Below are positions 53,201-61,458 of a stretch of DNA of 64,000 nt, piece by piece. Positions within the stretch are counted from its first letter, which is position 1. Every line of letters begins with the position of its first letter. The DNA lies in IMG/VR virus record IMGVR_UViG_3300043446_000566, positions 1 through 64,000 of that record. One strand, written 5' to 3'. This stretch comes from a virus. The notes below the pieces were generated by a model. It saw only the letters and a program-made list of their open reading frames with translations. It was not told the DNA's origin and searched no databases. The translations under genes and the position numbers were made by a program.

Positions 53201-54128
53201 TCTCAGTATTTTCTGAGAGACCAGCAGGCGTATTCGCGCTGATATTGATTCTAAATGGCTTTACAGCATAGTTGCCAGACTCATCATATGTTCTACGAGC
53301 AAAAGTCTTTTCGAGTTCTGAGTAGATTGGATAACTGACCTGGCGAGTGATGACACCATTCTCTACGCGAAGAAGTTCAAAGAATCTGCGATCATCTACT
53401 GAGTCAAGTGTTCTCTTTGCAAGAACTAGATTATATTGATATCTGTCAGCGCCTGGAGCCTGATAATTGAACGACTCTTGCGCAGGGTCTAGAAGCGCTG
53501 CGTCGTCACTGCTTGTGACAATTGATTCTTCAATTTGAAGACCGACTCTGTAAGAAGGAGTTGCGCTGTATGGATCTAGAACGATTGTATCAGCAGCGAC
53601 TGAAACGAAATAGCCATCAACGTAGAACACACCGTCGTTGATGCTAACAGTCGATCCAACACCAGTAGGTGACGTTGCTGTGACGTTTGCCGAGTTTGTG
53701 GCAGCAGTTGTTAGAGTCTGACCAGCAGTGAATCCTGCGCCTCTGATGTATTTTACCATCAGAGTTCTGTCAGTCGTGTTTGAATAGGTCTGGATTACCT
53801 TAGCGCGAGTCTTAGGAGAGCCAGTATTGAATACTGTTACACCATAGAAGTTCTCTAGGTCAATATCAACGCCATTGTATTGCTTGTCTAGCTTTACATA
53901 GTTGACTGCGGTATCTAGCGTTAAATGCCCACCGATAACAGGCGATCCGTCTTGGAAGATGTGATTGCCGAACTGCTTTACTTGGTTCTGAAGAATTGAC
54001 TGGATCTGAGTCAATTCACGCGCTTGAACTGCGAATCCTGGCTTGAACAGAATGCGCATATAGTTCTTCTCTAATGCGCCGTTAGTAGCCTCGAAATCGT
54101 CCCAATAAGGTTCTGCGTTGAAATCCAT
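50223..54128 (-). CDS. DUF4815-type giant virion protein (1301 residues)
   Basis: The N-terminal 60 residues (NGALEKNYMRILFKPGFAVQ, then ARELTQIQSILQNQVKQFGN) match the DUF4815 signature of large phage tail/baseplate proteins: acidic start, MRILFKPGFxxQxxELxxxQ, then GSPVIGG. The rest is Ser/Thr/Asn-rich beta structure with many internal V-N-x-T strands. Proteins of this family lie between gp8-like and fibre genes in cyanophages. A TATAAATA late octamer (54240-54247) inside the preceding gene is about 112 bases upstream of ATG 54128. It is probably a baseplate-fibre connector; the exact T4 counterpart is unclear. Confidence 0.75.
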   Translation of the reverse strand: MDFNAEPYWDDFEATNGALEKNYMRILFKPGFAVQARELTQIQSILQNQVKQFGNHIFQDGSPVIGGHLTLDTAVNYVKLDKQYNGVDIDLENFYGVTVFNTGSPKTRAKVIQTYSNTTDRTLMVKYIRGAGFTAGQTLTTAATNSANVTATSPTGVGSTVSINDGVFYVDGYFVSVAADTIVLDPYSATPSYRVGLQIEESIVTSSDDAALLDPAQESFNYQAPGADRYQYNLVLAKRTLDSVDDRRFFELLRVENGVITRQVSYPIYSELEKTFARRTYDESGNYAVKPFRINISANTPAGLSENTETFIINVEPGKAYVKGFEFETIGTTKIPSTRARNTKSSKDYDLSVYYGNRLQLANVLGSANGIVFSEGLNEVDIHSTVNNAVTFGSGSAAYYSTRIGTAKLKNFDRTSDSVLYYSYLTDINFTPIISTANGTSANTLSVNFPAHFSSNANAYLGGTITLLDTTGAVGNSGKIINYNTTTKVAVLDTAFKAIPANGDRFNLTLPLGAAKSIIIANTSSFAAANLQANVSDVSKDGTGNTVIEDANYDKMLFELPNYYIKYNSDVNVDLYRRYVSKGVSFATNGAATVTVTGQTFDFGTDGATVSSADVRENIIVVPTTGANVGKILDMTASPRSVYRTSNTQISLYTDSGSGTSFTGDVYLTTKVANANGSFRRQKTLVSSNSALTAGDTLSSATAVSGYSEVKLNASNGIAWFTTSNVVNNIPGQKQSLFISDVISINKIYDSANLSHAPNTTNMVDITDRYTFDSGQTENFYNHASITLKPGAQPPRGQTAVLFDYFTHSGTGYLSGFSYGTTLYNSEQIPLFKASSGKVYNLRDCIDLRPIRASGISVAPYAYANANARVNVSSGGYTVTANTALTSNVLTPPITTGTMIRVGNDIRVVNGVSNLTSVSVNKAFSAAVTNGTIEIVTQNMSFSGSILQRPTDPMQLDYDYYLPRIDKVVVTKDKEFKVLNGVPSLSPQEPFVGDDSMPIYTMYIPPYTASLRSIELNYIDNRRYTMKDISALDTRINNIENYVALKESESQIISDPPKSPTTPLINKPIYGTIVDEFNDLSIADQTTDFAASIESGLLGCYKYITPFTLKPANNNNVRDKFVTLGYTETPIATQKLATADGTQRVQSAMIAKYDGFLTLTPESDYFYSLEHQPLITDSIGKNYEVIQEVGYDDAALTASYLTAIGAAGYSSSDLSSLLSVTGYYQPASSITYRVSVPAYSVAPTSNEPTSTIQVGINGAGVMPMQGVFGRIEPIKLTLDRNYSTSWNYQSSLSPVISNSLL

Positions 54129-54144
54129 TTATTATACCTATGCT

Positions 54145-55761
54145 TTAGAATTCTACGACTAGTTTGAGTGTCTCAGTCTGATAAGGGTTTCTAACGATCT
54201 TATCTCTATTTTCAACATAGAGAATCTCACCGCTAAGAGTATTTATACTTGGGCTGACAACGCTCAATCCCTTTGCGAAGACTGATGGTGCGTCTTTCTG
54301 GCGCAGAGTCTGCGAGATAGCCTCATCAATATCACCAGAAATCTGGTTGACTGAGAGAATATTGTTTGTTGTATCTACGTGGACAATCGTTGCGGCAAAA
54401 GTTGCTGTTTCATAGCTTGATCCAACATACACTCTCTTGTTCGTAGAGAAAGCTACAGCTGGTGTTGTCGTATAAATCTTAGTGTACATCGCATAAGTCG
54501 CAGCTGTCGCGAATGTCAGATTTGAATTTGTTGTTCTGACATCTTTGACGATACAAGCCTGACGAAGTGTGTCATTACCATCAGCAATGACAGGCAGATA
54601 ACCGCTAACATCACCAGAGAAATCAACAGAGATCATTAGATCAGAAGCACCGAGTTCGCGAACAGCATCGTAGCCATGACCATATTGTGGGCTGATTACA
54701 GCTTGAAGGTTAGCTGTGTTGCCATTAGCCTGGTGTAGAGGATCAACAAGCGTGATCGAAGCGTTGCTATATCCGCTGCCGCCATTGATGATATTCACAC
54801 TTGTGATAACGCCATTAGTAACGTCAACAGACACGTTTGCGCCAGATCCATCACCAGAAACAGACACGACAGAATAATTGTTCACGCTATTGTTTGAATA
54901 GTATCTTGTGCCACCATCGACTACTTTGATGACATCGAGGCGACCGTTTGTCGCGTTATTATACACAACATATTCGCGCAATACAGGCATATACTTGTCT
55001 GTGAAGAACTTGTTCTTCAGACCAGAAGGAATCGTGTACATATACTTCCAATAGTATCCATCGCTAGTCTCGACGTATGGATTCTCTGGCAGTTCACCGC
55101 CGATTGTGATTTCAGGCATCACTGTTGAAGTCGCGCCGCTGTTATTATACAGGCATTTGAATACCTGATCAGCAGAATTTCTGACATAGAACTTGTTGAT
55201 ATACTGTGTCGCTGAAGTTTCTAGTGTATAGATTGTCTGACTAGTAGCAGTTGCTGCAAATACTGTATTCGTATACAGAAAGTCGCCTGCTGCGTTGACT
55301 GAGTAGACTTCTTTGGTCGTCTCGCCGACTGTGATCAGCTTTCCATTTGTGATGCCGTAGGCAATCGTCGCTAGATTCACACCATTTGCGATGACGTTTG
55401 CTGAGCCGATAGAGACGTTTACGTTTCCAGTCAGTTGTGTCGAAGCTGTCTTTACAAAGAGATTAGCCGTCTGATCATAGGCAACATATACGTTACCAGA
55501 ACCCCAATCGACACGAGGAATCACTGGCTGAACATCACTGCTGGTAATCTTCTTGAGCAGAATGCCCTGCGAAAGAGTCGAGTTCTTATAGCTTGTAGTG
55601 TCATATGGCGCTTCAACAATATCAGTTATTACATTGCCACTAGAATTCCATTCTAGTGAGTGTCCAACCATGACATAAACATTCGCCAATGGTTGCGAGA
55701 TCATTTTTTCAAAGTTTTTGGCGTTTGTAACACCGAAATCTTTTGTGACTAGCGACTTCAT
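54145..55761 (-). CDS. 8: Baseplate wedge protein, gp8-like
   Basis: 538 residues. It begins MKSLVTKDFGVTNAKNFEKM, followed by HSLEWNSSG, and contains YYWKYMYTIPSGLKNKF and a repeated GGSGYSNASITL strand motif. This N-terminus and position (after the gp7-like gene) match proteins labelled gp8 in T4-like cyanophage genomes, which are longer than T4 gp8 (334 residues). It ends just before the DUF4815-type gene. The assignment rests on synteny and memory of related phages, not on T4 sequence identity. Confidence 0.6.
   Translation of the reverse strand: MKSLVTKDFGVTNAKNFEKMISQPLANVYVMVGHSLEWNSSGNVITDIVEAPYDTTSYKNSTLSQGILLKKITSSDVQPVIPRVDWGSGNVYVAYDQTANLFVKTASTQLTGNVNVSIGSANVIANGVNLATIAYGITNGKLITVGETTKEVYSVNAAGDFLYTNTVFAATATSQTIYTLETSATQYINKFYVRNSADQVFKCLYNNSGATSTVMPEITIGGELPENPYVETSDGYYWKYMYTIPSGLKNKFFTDKYMPVLREYVVYNNATNGRLDVIKVVDGGTRYYSNNSVNNYSVVSVSGDGSGANVSVDVTNGVITSVNIINGGSGYSNASITLVDPLHQANGNTANLQAVISPQYGHGYDAVRELGASDLMISVDFSGDVSGYLPVIADGNDTLRQACIVKDVRTTNSNLTFATAATYAMYTKIYTTTPAVAFSTNKRVYVGSSYETATFAATIVHVDTTNNILSVNQISGDIDEAISQTLRQKDAPSVFAKGLSVVSPSINTLSGEILYVENRDKIVRNPYQTETLKLVVEF
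54240..54247 (-). promoter_or_regulatory. Possible internal T4-type late promoter TATAAATA
   Basis: Exact octamer on the minus strand, inside the coding region of the gp8-like gene and about 112 bases upstream of the DUF4815-type gene start. Internal late promoters occur in T4-like phages, but a chance match is possible. Confidence 0.45.
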
Positions 55762-55764
55762 GTT

Positions 55765-58700
55765 TTATCCGTTGGTTTTGATGATTGAGTAAGAAACGAC
55801 ATTGTAGGTCGGTGTCTTTTTGTAGAGAACATTTCCTGTAGACGAAACGCTGGCGTTCAGATTCACAGTATTTCCAGAGATATTGACCACATAGCGATCA
55901 TATGTGGTGCTAGAAATATTGAATTGCAGATTATCACCAGCAGCTAAACTTTCAGAAACTGCGCTTGTATTTCCATACACAACGACGTTCGCGTTTCCAG
56001 AAGTAATTCTCAGAACGCCATCGCCGATTCCACCGATTGGATTTTCGAGCCATAGCAACGATGCTGAGTTGACGTTTGAAACGACGCGAGTGTATTGCTT
56101 CAACGAAGCAGTTTCTGTAGTATTTATGACAATGATATCACCGTTGCTCACACGAGTTGTGAAGCTAGAGTTATTACCGTAGAATGCACGGCTGCTATAG
56201 CTGGTGTTCGCATTTGTCGAATTCGCCGAGTTTGAATAGAACACATTTGAAGCAACACCGTTATTCACATAGATAACGTCCTTCATCACATACTTGGACA
56301 ATAGTTGCATACCTGCTGGATGTGCGACGTTGTTGATCGTCTCTTTATAATCGTCCAGCGACTTCTCAGAAGAAACTTCATACGAGAAGTTGTGATAATA
56401 GTCCTTATTCTGTAGTTTCTTATCAGCGCTCACGAATCCATCTGTATTCAGATAGAAGCCGTTGTACTTGATCAGACCATTCAAGAACTCAGCATTCGCT
56501 TTAGCTAGACCATCGCCGTAGAAGAATGGATATTTTCTTTCTTCAGCTAAATTCAAACCGTTGAACGAGATTGTCGCATTCTGCGCAAATACGTTTGTTG
56601 TTACATTGCCTGTTGCTGTATTGATCAATAGAGGCAGCGATGTGTTGATAGAGCCAGAATAGTTGAATATACGAATGACTGTGTTCGTAGAATCTGCTCT
56701 ATAGATCTCATCAACAGTAGCCTGGAATGTAGCGCCGCTATTTGTTGCACCACCTTGCCAGACAGATTCACCGCCAAGAATAATGACGCCAGAACTTAGG
56801 TTATCTGTTAGAACGTCTGCAACCTTTAGCGAAACGACTGGCGTGTTCGCATAGTTGAAGCCTCTGTTTATGATATGAAAGTCTTGGATTCTGCCGATAT
56901 CTGTCGCGCTGGTTTGAATGTTTTCGCCGTCGCTCAGAAGCAGAATGTTCAATTCAGCACCAGTGCCAGAAGAAGCACCACCGCTAGAGTTTAGAATCAC
57001 TGGTGTTGGAGCAACGACATAGCCACCGCCGCGATCTGTAATCGTGACAGCAGTGATCTTTCCGCTGCCGTTGACAGTAACAGTAGCATTACCAGACCAG
57101 CCAGTGCCGATGAAATTGATATAGTCTGAACTGCTATAACCAGTGCCGCCGTCGTTTACTAGAATCGTTCCTAGCTTGCCAGTGCCACGCACATCTGGTC
57201 TAAAGTCAAAGAACAGATTGAACGAATTGATATTCGTTTCATTGATGTTATTATCGTAGATCTTGTCTAGATAAACAGTCTTGACGTTAGCTGAAGTGCC
57301 TGGATCTGTCACGATATAATCTGTTACAACAGCATAGTGTGAAGTTTTGCCTACGTCAAGGAACAATCTTGTGCCAGTATAATAGCCGTTTGCTAGACTA
57401 TAGCTGTTGTTCGACGAGTTGAGTCTGATGCTCTTAGCTGTCTTGTTATAGTTTGAGAACTGACCGCTAGGAATGATCAAGAATCCACCATCAGATGAGA
57501 AATCTGAATCAAACAATGAAACAGCATCTAGTTGCCCGTTGTCAGTTGTTGGCGCTTCTTCAAAGAATGAACCGCCGTCAATTAGATCAAGAAGACGAAT
57601 CTTGCCGAGTGTCAACGTGTCAAACGTCATCGCTCTGCCAATCTCAGTCTGTGCATTGGCAAAAATGCGCACATTGCTTGTCGCGTCTGGCGCAACAGCA
57701 AGAGCAGTGGCTAGCGTTGCGCGTTTAGTTGTTCCGCTGTATGAAGAAATGATAGCAGAGTTTGGCGAACCACTAGCGCCAGTTCCCGCGACAATTTGAA
57801 GAACAAACGACTTGTAATAATCATTTGTCGTACTAGCGACAAAATTTACTGTATTGAGATTCACGACGCTGGTTGTATTACCAGATCCAGTTGTTAGATT
57901 GACACTATAAGCAGCATTGTCAAAGCTATATCCGCTACCATTATTCAGCGTGATATCTTTCTTATAAACGAATGCGTCTGTGTTGAACTGAATACTCGCA
58001 CTGTTTGGAGCATCATCCCAGATAGCGTCAATTGTAAGATTTGAACCGATGCCTGTAGGCGAATTGATTCGAATCAGCGAGTTCGCATATGCTCTGAACA
58101 GATAACCAGGATTGATGATTGAAGCAGATTCAATCGATCCAACTGATACGTTATTGACTTCAGCGACAGCTTTTACAGCATCAGCAGACTGATTCAATCC
58201 ACCATAGAGTACAACTGGATCGCCTGTGCGATATAGCGTGCCTGTTTGAACTACGCCGAATCTGTTTCTATAGAGATAGATGTTCGAGATCAGCGATACA
58301 ATTTTTGATTTGAATGTCTTAGGATTGCCATTCGCATCTTCAAAATTGATGATCAGATTTTCGCCTGGATCAAACAGACGAGTCACATTTGAAACGTAAA
58401 GTTCAATGACTTCTCTGCCAGTCTCTTTGTCAATATTGCGAACAGCTGCTTCAATGACGCAGGTAGTTCTTGACGTTTCGCCTGTGCCTAGATGTCTTTC
58501 AAGAAGATTGATATCAAAGCCATCATATTCTGTAGCAGAGAACGCAAGGCGAAGCGCTTGCGGTTGCTTCCATTTACCGTCAGAAGCCTTTAGAATATCT
58601 TGCTTTGGAAAATAAACATCGACTTCCTGATTATACAGGACGCGGAATATGAACTTGAACGAGTCGGGTGTTCCCTTCTTTGCGTAGAAGGCTCTAGCAG

Positions 58701-58968
58701 CCTTTACGATCTTTGCAGTAGTAAGTTCAGTCTCTTCTGGAAAGTTTGGAATCAGCTTGTCTTTTAGATATCGAATCAACGTGTCTTTCGTTGTGTCGAT
58801 ATCCATATAGTCATAGAGATTCTTACCGACTTGAACTGTATTGCCTTCGCGCTCAGTATATTCGTAGTATTTCTTTAGAAGAGCGACAAAATTAGGATGA
58901 TCAGTTCTGATGAACTCAGGTAACTGGTTCTCTACAATCGTCGAGATATAATTATTTGCGAACATCAA
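55765..58968 (-). CDS. Baseplate wedge protein, gp7-position
   Basis: 1067 residues. The N-terminal domain (NNYISTIVENQLPEFIRTDH, then FVALLKKYYEYTEREGNTVQ and VKAARAFYAKKGTPDSFKFI) is a helical baseplate module widely found in phages of this branch. The remainder alternates Gly-rich beta repeats (GGTGYSSSDYINFIGTGWSG, GSGKITAVTITDRGGGYVVA) with Thr/Asn-rich strands. Its size and place between gp6 and the gp8-like protein match T4 gp7 (1032 residues), but direct T4 homology is not apparent. The stop and start with neighbours overlap or lie within 4 bases. Confidence 0.6.
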   Translation of the reverse strand: MMFANNYISTIVENQLPEFIRTDHPNFVALLKKYYEYTEREGNTVQVGKNLYDYMDIDTTKDTLIRYLKDKLIPNFPEETELTTAKIVKAARAFYAKKGTPDSFKFIFRVLYNQEVDVYFPKQDILKASDGKWKQPQALRLAFSATEYDGFDINLLERHLGTGETSRTTCVIEAAVRNIDKETGREVIELYVSNVTRLFDPGENLIINFEDANGNPKTFKSKIVSLISNIYLYRNRFGVVQTGTLYRTGDPVVLYGGLNQSADAVKAVAEVNNVSVGSIESASIINPGYLFRAYANSLIRINSPTGIGSNLTIDAIWDDAPNSASIQFNTDAFVYKKDITLNNGSGYSFDNAAYSVNLTTGSGNTTSVVNLNTVNFVASTTNDYYKSFVLQIVAGTGASGSPNSAIISSYSGTTKRATLATALAVAPDATSNVRIFANAQTEIGRAMTFDTLTLGKIRLLDLIDGGSFFEEAPTTDNGQLDAVSLFDSDFSSDGGFLIIPSGQFSNYNKTAKSIRLNSSNNSYSLANGYYTGTRLFLDVGKTSHYAVVTDYIVTDPGTSANVKTVYLDKIYDNNINETNINSFNLFFDFRPDVRGTGKLGTILVNDGGTGYSSSDYINFIGTGWSGNATVTVNGSGKITAVTITDRGGGYVVAPTPVILNSSGGASSGTGAELNILLLSDGENIQTSATDIGRIQDFHIINRGFNYANTPVVSLKVADVLTDNLSSGVIILGGESVWQGGATNSGATFQATVDEIYRADSTNTVIRIFNYSGSINTSLPLLINTATGNVTTNVFAQNATISFNGLNLAEERKYPFFYGDGLAKANAEFLNGLIKYNGFYLNTDGFVSADKKLQNKDYYHNFSYEVSSEKSLDDYKETINNVAHPAGMQLLSKYVMKDVIYVNNGVASNVFYSNSANSTNANTSYSSRAFYGNNSSFTTRVSNGDIIVINTTETASLKQYTRVVSNVNSASLLWLENPIGGIGDGVLRITSGNANVVVYGNTSAVSESLAAGDNLQFNISSTTYDRYVVNISGNTVNLNASVSSTGNVLYKKTPTYNVVSYSIIKTNG

Positions 58969-61034
58969 TCAACCGTTTTCATTGTGATATTGATCGATCC
59001 AGTGTCTGTGTCGTCAATAGTGATAATTCTGCTTCTAGCTGATTCAAAGTTGTTTGACTGTGGCTTCGCAACGACTCTGAAGATCTTCAGAGGATCATTG
59101 ATTGAAACTGGATCAAACTGATTTAGATAGACTTTACCGAGCGTGTAGTCAATTGTTCCTGCTTCAGTATTCAGAGTTGTCTTGATATTCAGATCGTCAA
59201 AGTAATAGCTTCTCAGAATACCGTATCTGCCTTGGATAGAAACATTGAACGTCGAAGTTGTATCGACTTCTTCTTGATAAATCACATACGCTACAGCTGT
59301 AGTGTAGTTGATGCCTGGATTATCGACAACAATTTCAGTGATCTTGCCGTTTACAATCACAGGATAAGCATTCGCGCCAACACCGTCACCAGAGATTACT
59401 AGCGTCGGAGCGCTCAGATAACCAGTGCCAGAAGTCAATACGCTGATCGAATCAATGCCAGACGAAGAGCCTGGCGTCTCTTCTAGAAAGCAATCGCGCA
59501 GCACAGCTTCTTTGTCATACTGCTTGAATGCTGGCGTAGAATAGATTCTGTATTTTGGATCTTCTCTAGAAATCGGCGTCGAATAATTCAACGTGTAGTT
59601 TCGAGCAGCGCCGACTTGAGGGATGATTCTCTTTTCGATCACAGTCACAGCGTCGCTATAGCTGATTGATTGCTCTGCATCATCGATTGATCTTAGCAGT
59701 TTAGATAGCTTGAACTTGCTGTTGAAATCGTTTAGATCTGTGTTATTATAGTCCACAATCGCTGTTCTGACTAGACTCTTGATAGAATCAGCAGAGCGAG
59801 TTGTCTTTGTTGGGCTGAAATAGACTTCTGCGAAGATATTCAGATAGTTATAATCGACGTTGACGAATTCTGGAATCACAGTCACAACAGACGATGGCTT
59901 GATAACATCATTGATCACAGACAGCTTTTCTGATTCAGTGATCTCATAGCCATAAGTTGGCTTCGCTGCGACAAACACTTTGCCGTAAACAGGTGGATCA
60001 TTTTGTTCACCACCCCATACGTTTACAGACTCAAAGTATGGATACTTCTTATTGATGATTGCGATGATATCGTCTGTCGTAACGCCGCGATTGTTAGAAA
60101 CATAGGCTTTAGGCGCTGTCGTTCTGATTCTGTCGATGCTTTCTTGATTCGCACCACCAGAAGCAGCTTCATTTGGGAAGATAATATGAGTGCTGAATCC
60201 ACTCACAGATTCAACTAGACTGAATGAGTTAGCCTTGTTTGCTGCTGCGCCATTCGTCTTTAGATAAGTTGCGATGACAATATTACCGTTTACAAGTTTC
60301 TTGCCGATAATATCGTCACCGAAATAGATCTTGTACTTGCCGTTGCGGCTTTCGTCAACAAAGAAGACTGCTGATGTCGCAGAGGTCGTTGTTGCGTCTG
60401 TCGCGAGAGTAAATCGCTCTGTCTTTAGACTTGTCGCCGATTCTTGAACGATTACTGAAATCGTGTTTGTGTCGATTCCAGAGTCAGGAAGTTCAAACGA
60501 CGATGTTGGATTATTTGTAGCATCGTAGGTATATGTGTAAGATAAAGGCTGACCCTCGTAGATATACAGGTCATTGAAGCAGAATCTGCCGCAAGTTGGG
60601 TCATAATCGCCGACCATCGCCTCTGTATTCACGAAAACGTATGAGACAGAATCGATTGGTGCTGATTGGAATCGAGTGAACTTAGGCAGCGTCAGACTTG
60701 CCTGTGTGCTACCGCCAGTTCTGCTGATCTGGAGATCAATCTTTGCGCGAGGCGCGATATACGAGGTTGGCGTATAGCCTAGCATCTTGGCATGCGAAAC
60801 AACAGAATCGCGAAGCAGCGCTGTGTCTAGAAACATCTCATTGGCGATCATGTTGTTGTAGAACGCCATGTAATGCGTATTGTACGCTAGCACATCCAGC
60901 AGGACATTCATGCCTGCCGCTTCAAAGTCGAAATCTGTGAATTCTGATTGGTCTTTCAGAAACGTCTTGAGGCTATTCTTGATAGCAGCAAAATCTAATT
61001 CTGAAACCGTCAGCTTTTGATCTACATTTGCCAT
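58965..61034 (-). CDS. 6: Baseplate wedge protein gp6 (baseplate J-like)
   Basis: 689 residues, close to T4 gp6 (660). The N-terminus LTVSELDFAAIKNSLKTFLK, followed by FEAAGMNVLLDVLAYNTHYM, then YNNMIANEMFLDTALLRDSV and SHAKMLGYTPTSYIAPRAKI, is a hallmark of gp6/baseplate-J wedge proteins. The middle has RIRTTAPKAYVSNNRGVTTD, the conserved Gln/Arg loop region of baseplate J. It forms the inner wedge ring with gp25 and gp53. The start forms a 1-base overlap with the gp25 stop. An AATAAATA octamer lies 23 bases upstream at 61057-61064. Confidence 0.93.
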   Translation of the reverse strand: MANVDQKLTVSELDFAAIKNSLKTFLKDQSEFTDFDFEAAGMNVLLDVLAYNTHYMAFYNNMIANEMFLDTALLRDSVVSHAKMLGYTPTSYIAPRAKIDLQISRTGGSTQASLTLPKFTRFQSAPIDSVSYVFVNTEAMVGDYDPTCGRFCFNDLYIYEGQPLSYTYTYDATNNPTSSFELPDSGIDTNTISVIVQESATSLKTERFTLATDATTTSATSAVFFVDESRNGKYKIYFGDDIIGKKLVNGNIVIATYLKTNGAAANKANSFSLVESVSGFSTHIIFPNEAASGGANQESIDRIRTTAPKAYVSNNRGVTTDDIIAIINKKYPYFESVNVWGGEQNDPPVYGKVFVAAKPTYGYEITESEKLSVINDVIKPSSVVTVIPEFVNVDYNYLNIFAEVYFSPTKTTRSADSIKSLVRTAIVDYNNTDLNDFNSKFKLSKLLRSIDDAEQSISYSDAVTVIEKRIIPQVGAARNYTLNYSTPISREDPKYRIYSTPAFKQYDKEAVLRDCFLEETPGSSSGIDSISVLTSGTGYLSAPTLVISGDGVGANAYPVIVNGKITEIVVDNPGINYTTAVAYVIYQEEVDTTSTFNVSIQGRYGILRSYYFDDLNIKTTLNTEAGTIDYTLGKVYLNQFDPVSINDPLKIFRVVAKPQSNNFESARSRIITIDDTDTGSINITMKTVD

Positions 61035-61426
61035 TATCTAACCTTTTCTAAAAACATATTTATTGTGACTGGTGCTTCCAGATTGTTTATGTAAAAGCGA
61101 ATAGTAATAGCATATCTATTTTCGTCAGGTTGAGCCTCGACACGAATCGCGTCAATTCCAACGCGAGGCTCATAGTTCTCTATAGCTTTTGAGATCTCAG
61201 TTCTCAGCACGTTGGCTGTGATGAATGAGACATCTTCAAACAGCAGAGATCGAACTCTGGATCCAAACTCTGGCTGAAACGGCTTTTCGTAGCGATTTGT
61301 CAGAATCAGATTTCTCAGAGCACCAATAATCGCTGCATTGCCAGTGCGCTTTACGACATCTTTTGTCACTGGATGAGCAGTGAAGTTTAGGTCTATGTCT
61401 TTGTATGTGCGGACTTCTAGCGCCAT
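61034..61426 (-). CDS. 25: Baseplate wedge protein gp25
   Basis: A 130-residue protein, same size as T4 gp25 (132). The family motifs are present: NAAIIGALRNLILTNRYEKP, then FQPEFGSRVRSLLFEDV (the F-x-P-x-F-G-S core shared with type VI secretion TssE), and RVGIDAIRVEAQPDENRYAI in the C-terminal half. It acts in the inner baseplate ring with gp6 and gp53 and triggers sheath polymerisation. An ACTAAATA octamer lies 25 bases upstream of ATG 61426. Confidence 0.95.
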   Translation of the reverse strand: MALEVRTYKDIDLNFTAHPVTKDVVKRTGNAAIIGALRNLILTNRYEKPFQPEFGSRVRSLLFEDVSFITANVLRTEISKAIENYEPRVGIDAIRVEAQPDENRYAITIRFYINNLEAPVTINMFLEKVR

Positions 61427-61450
61427 TTATTTTTCCAAGAACCTTTAGAC

Positions 61451-61458
61451 TATTTAGT
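61451..61458 (-). promoter_or_regulatory. Late promoter variant ACTAAATA
   Basis: Minus-strand ACTAAATA in the gap just before gp25, starting immediately after the stop of the 61459-63396 gene; likely promoter of the gp25-gp6-gp7 baseplate block. Confidence 0.6.
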
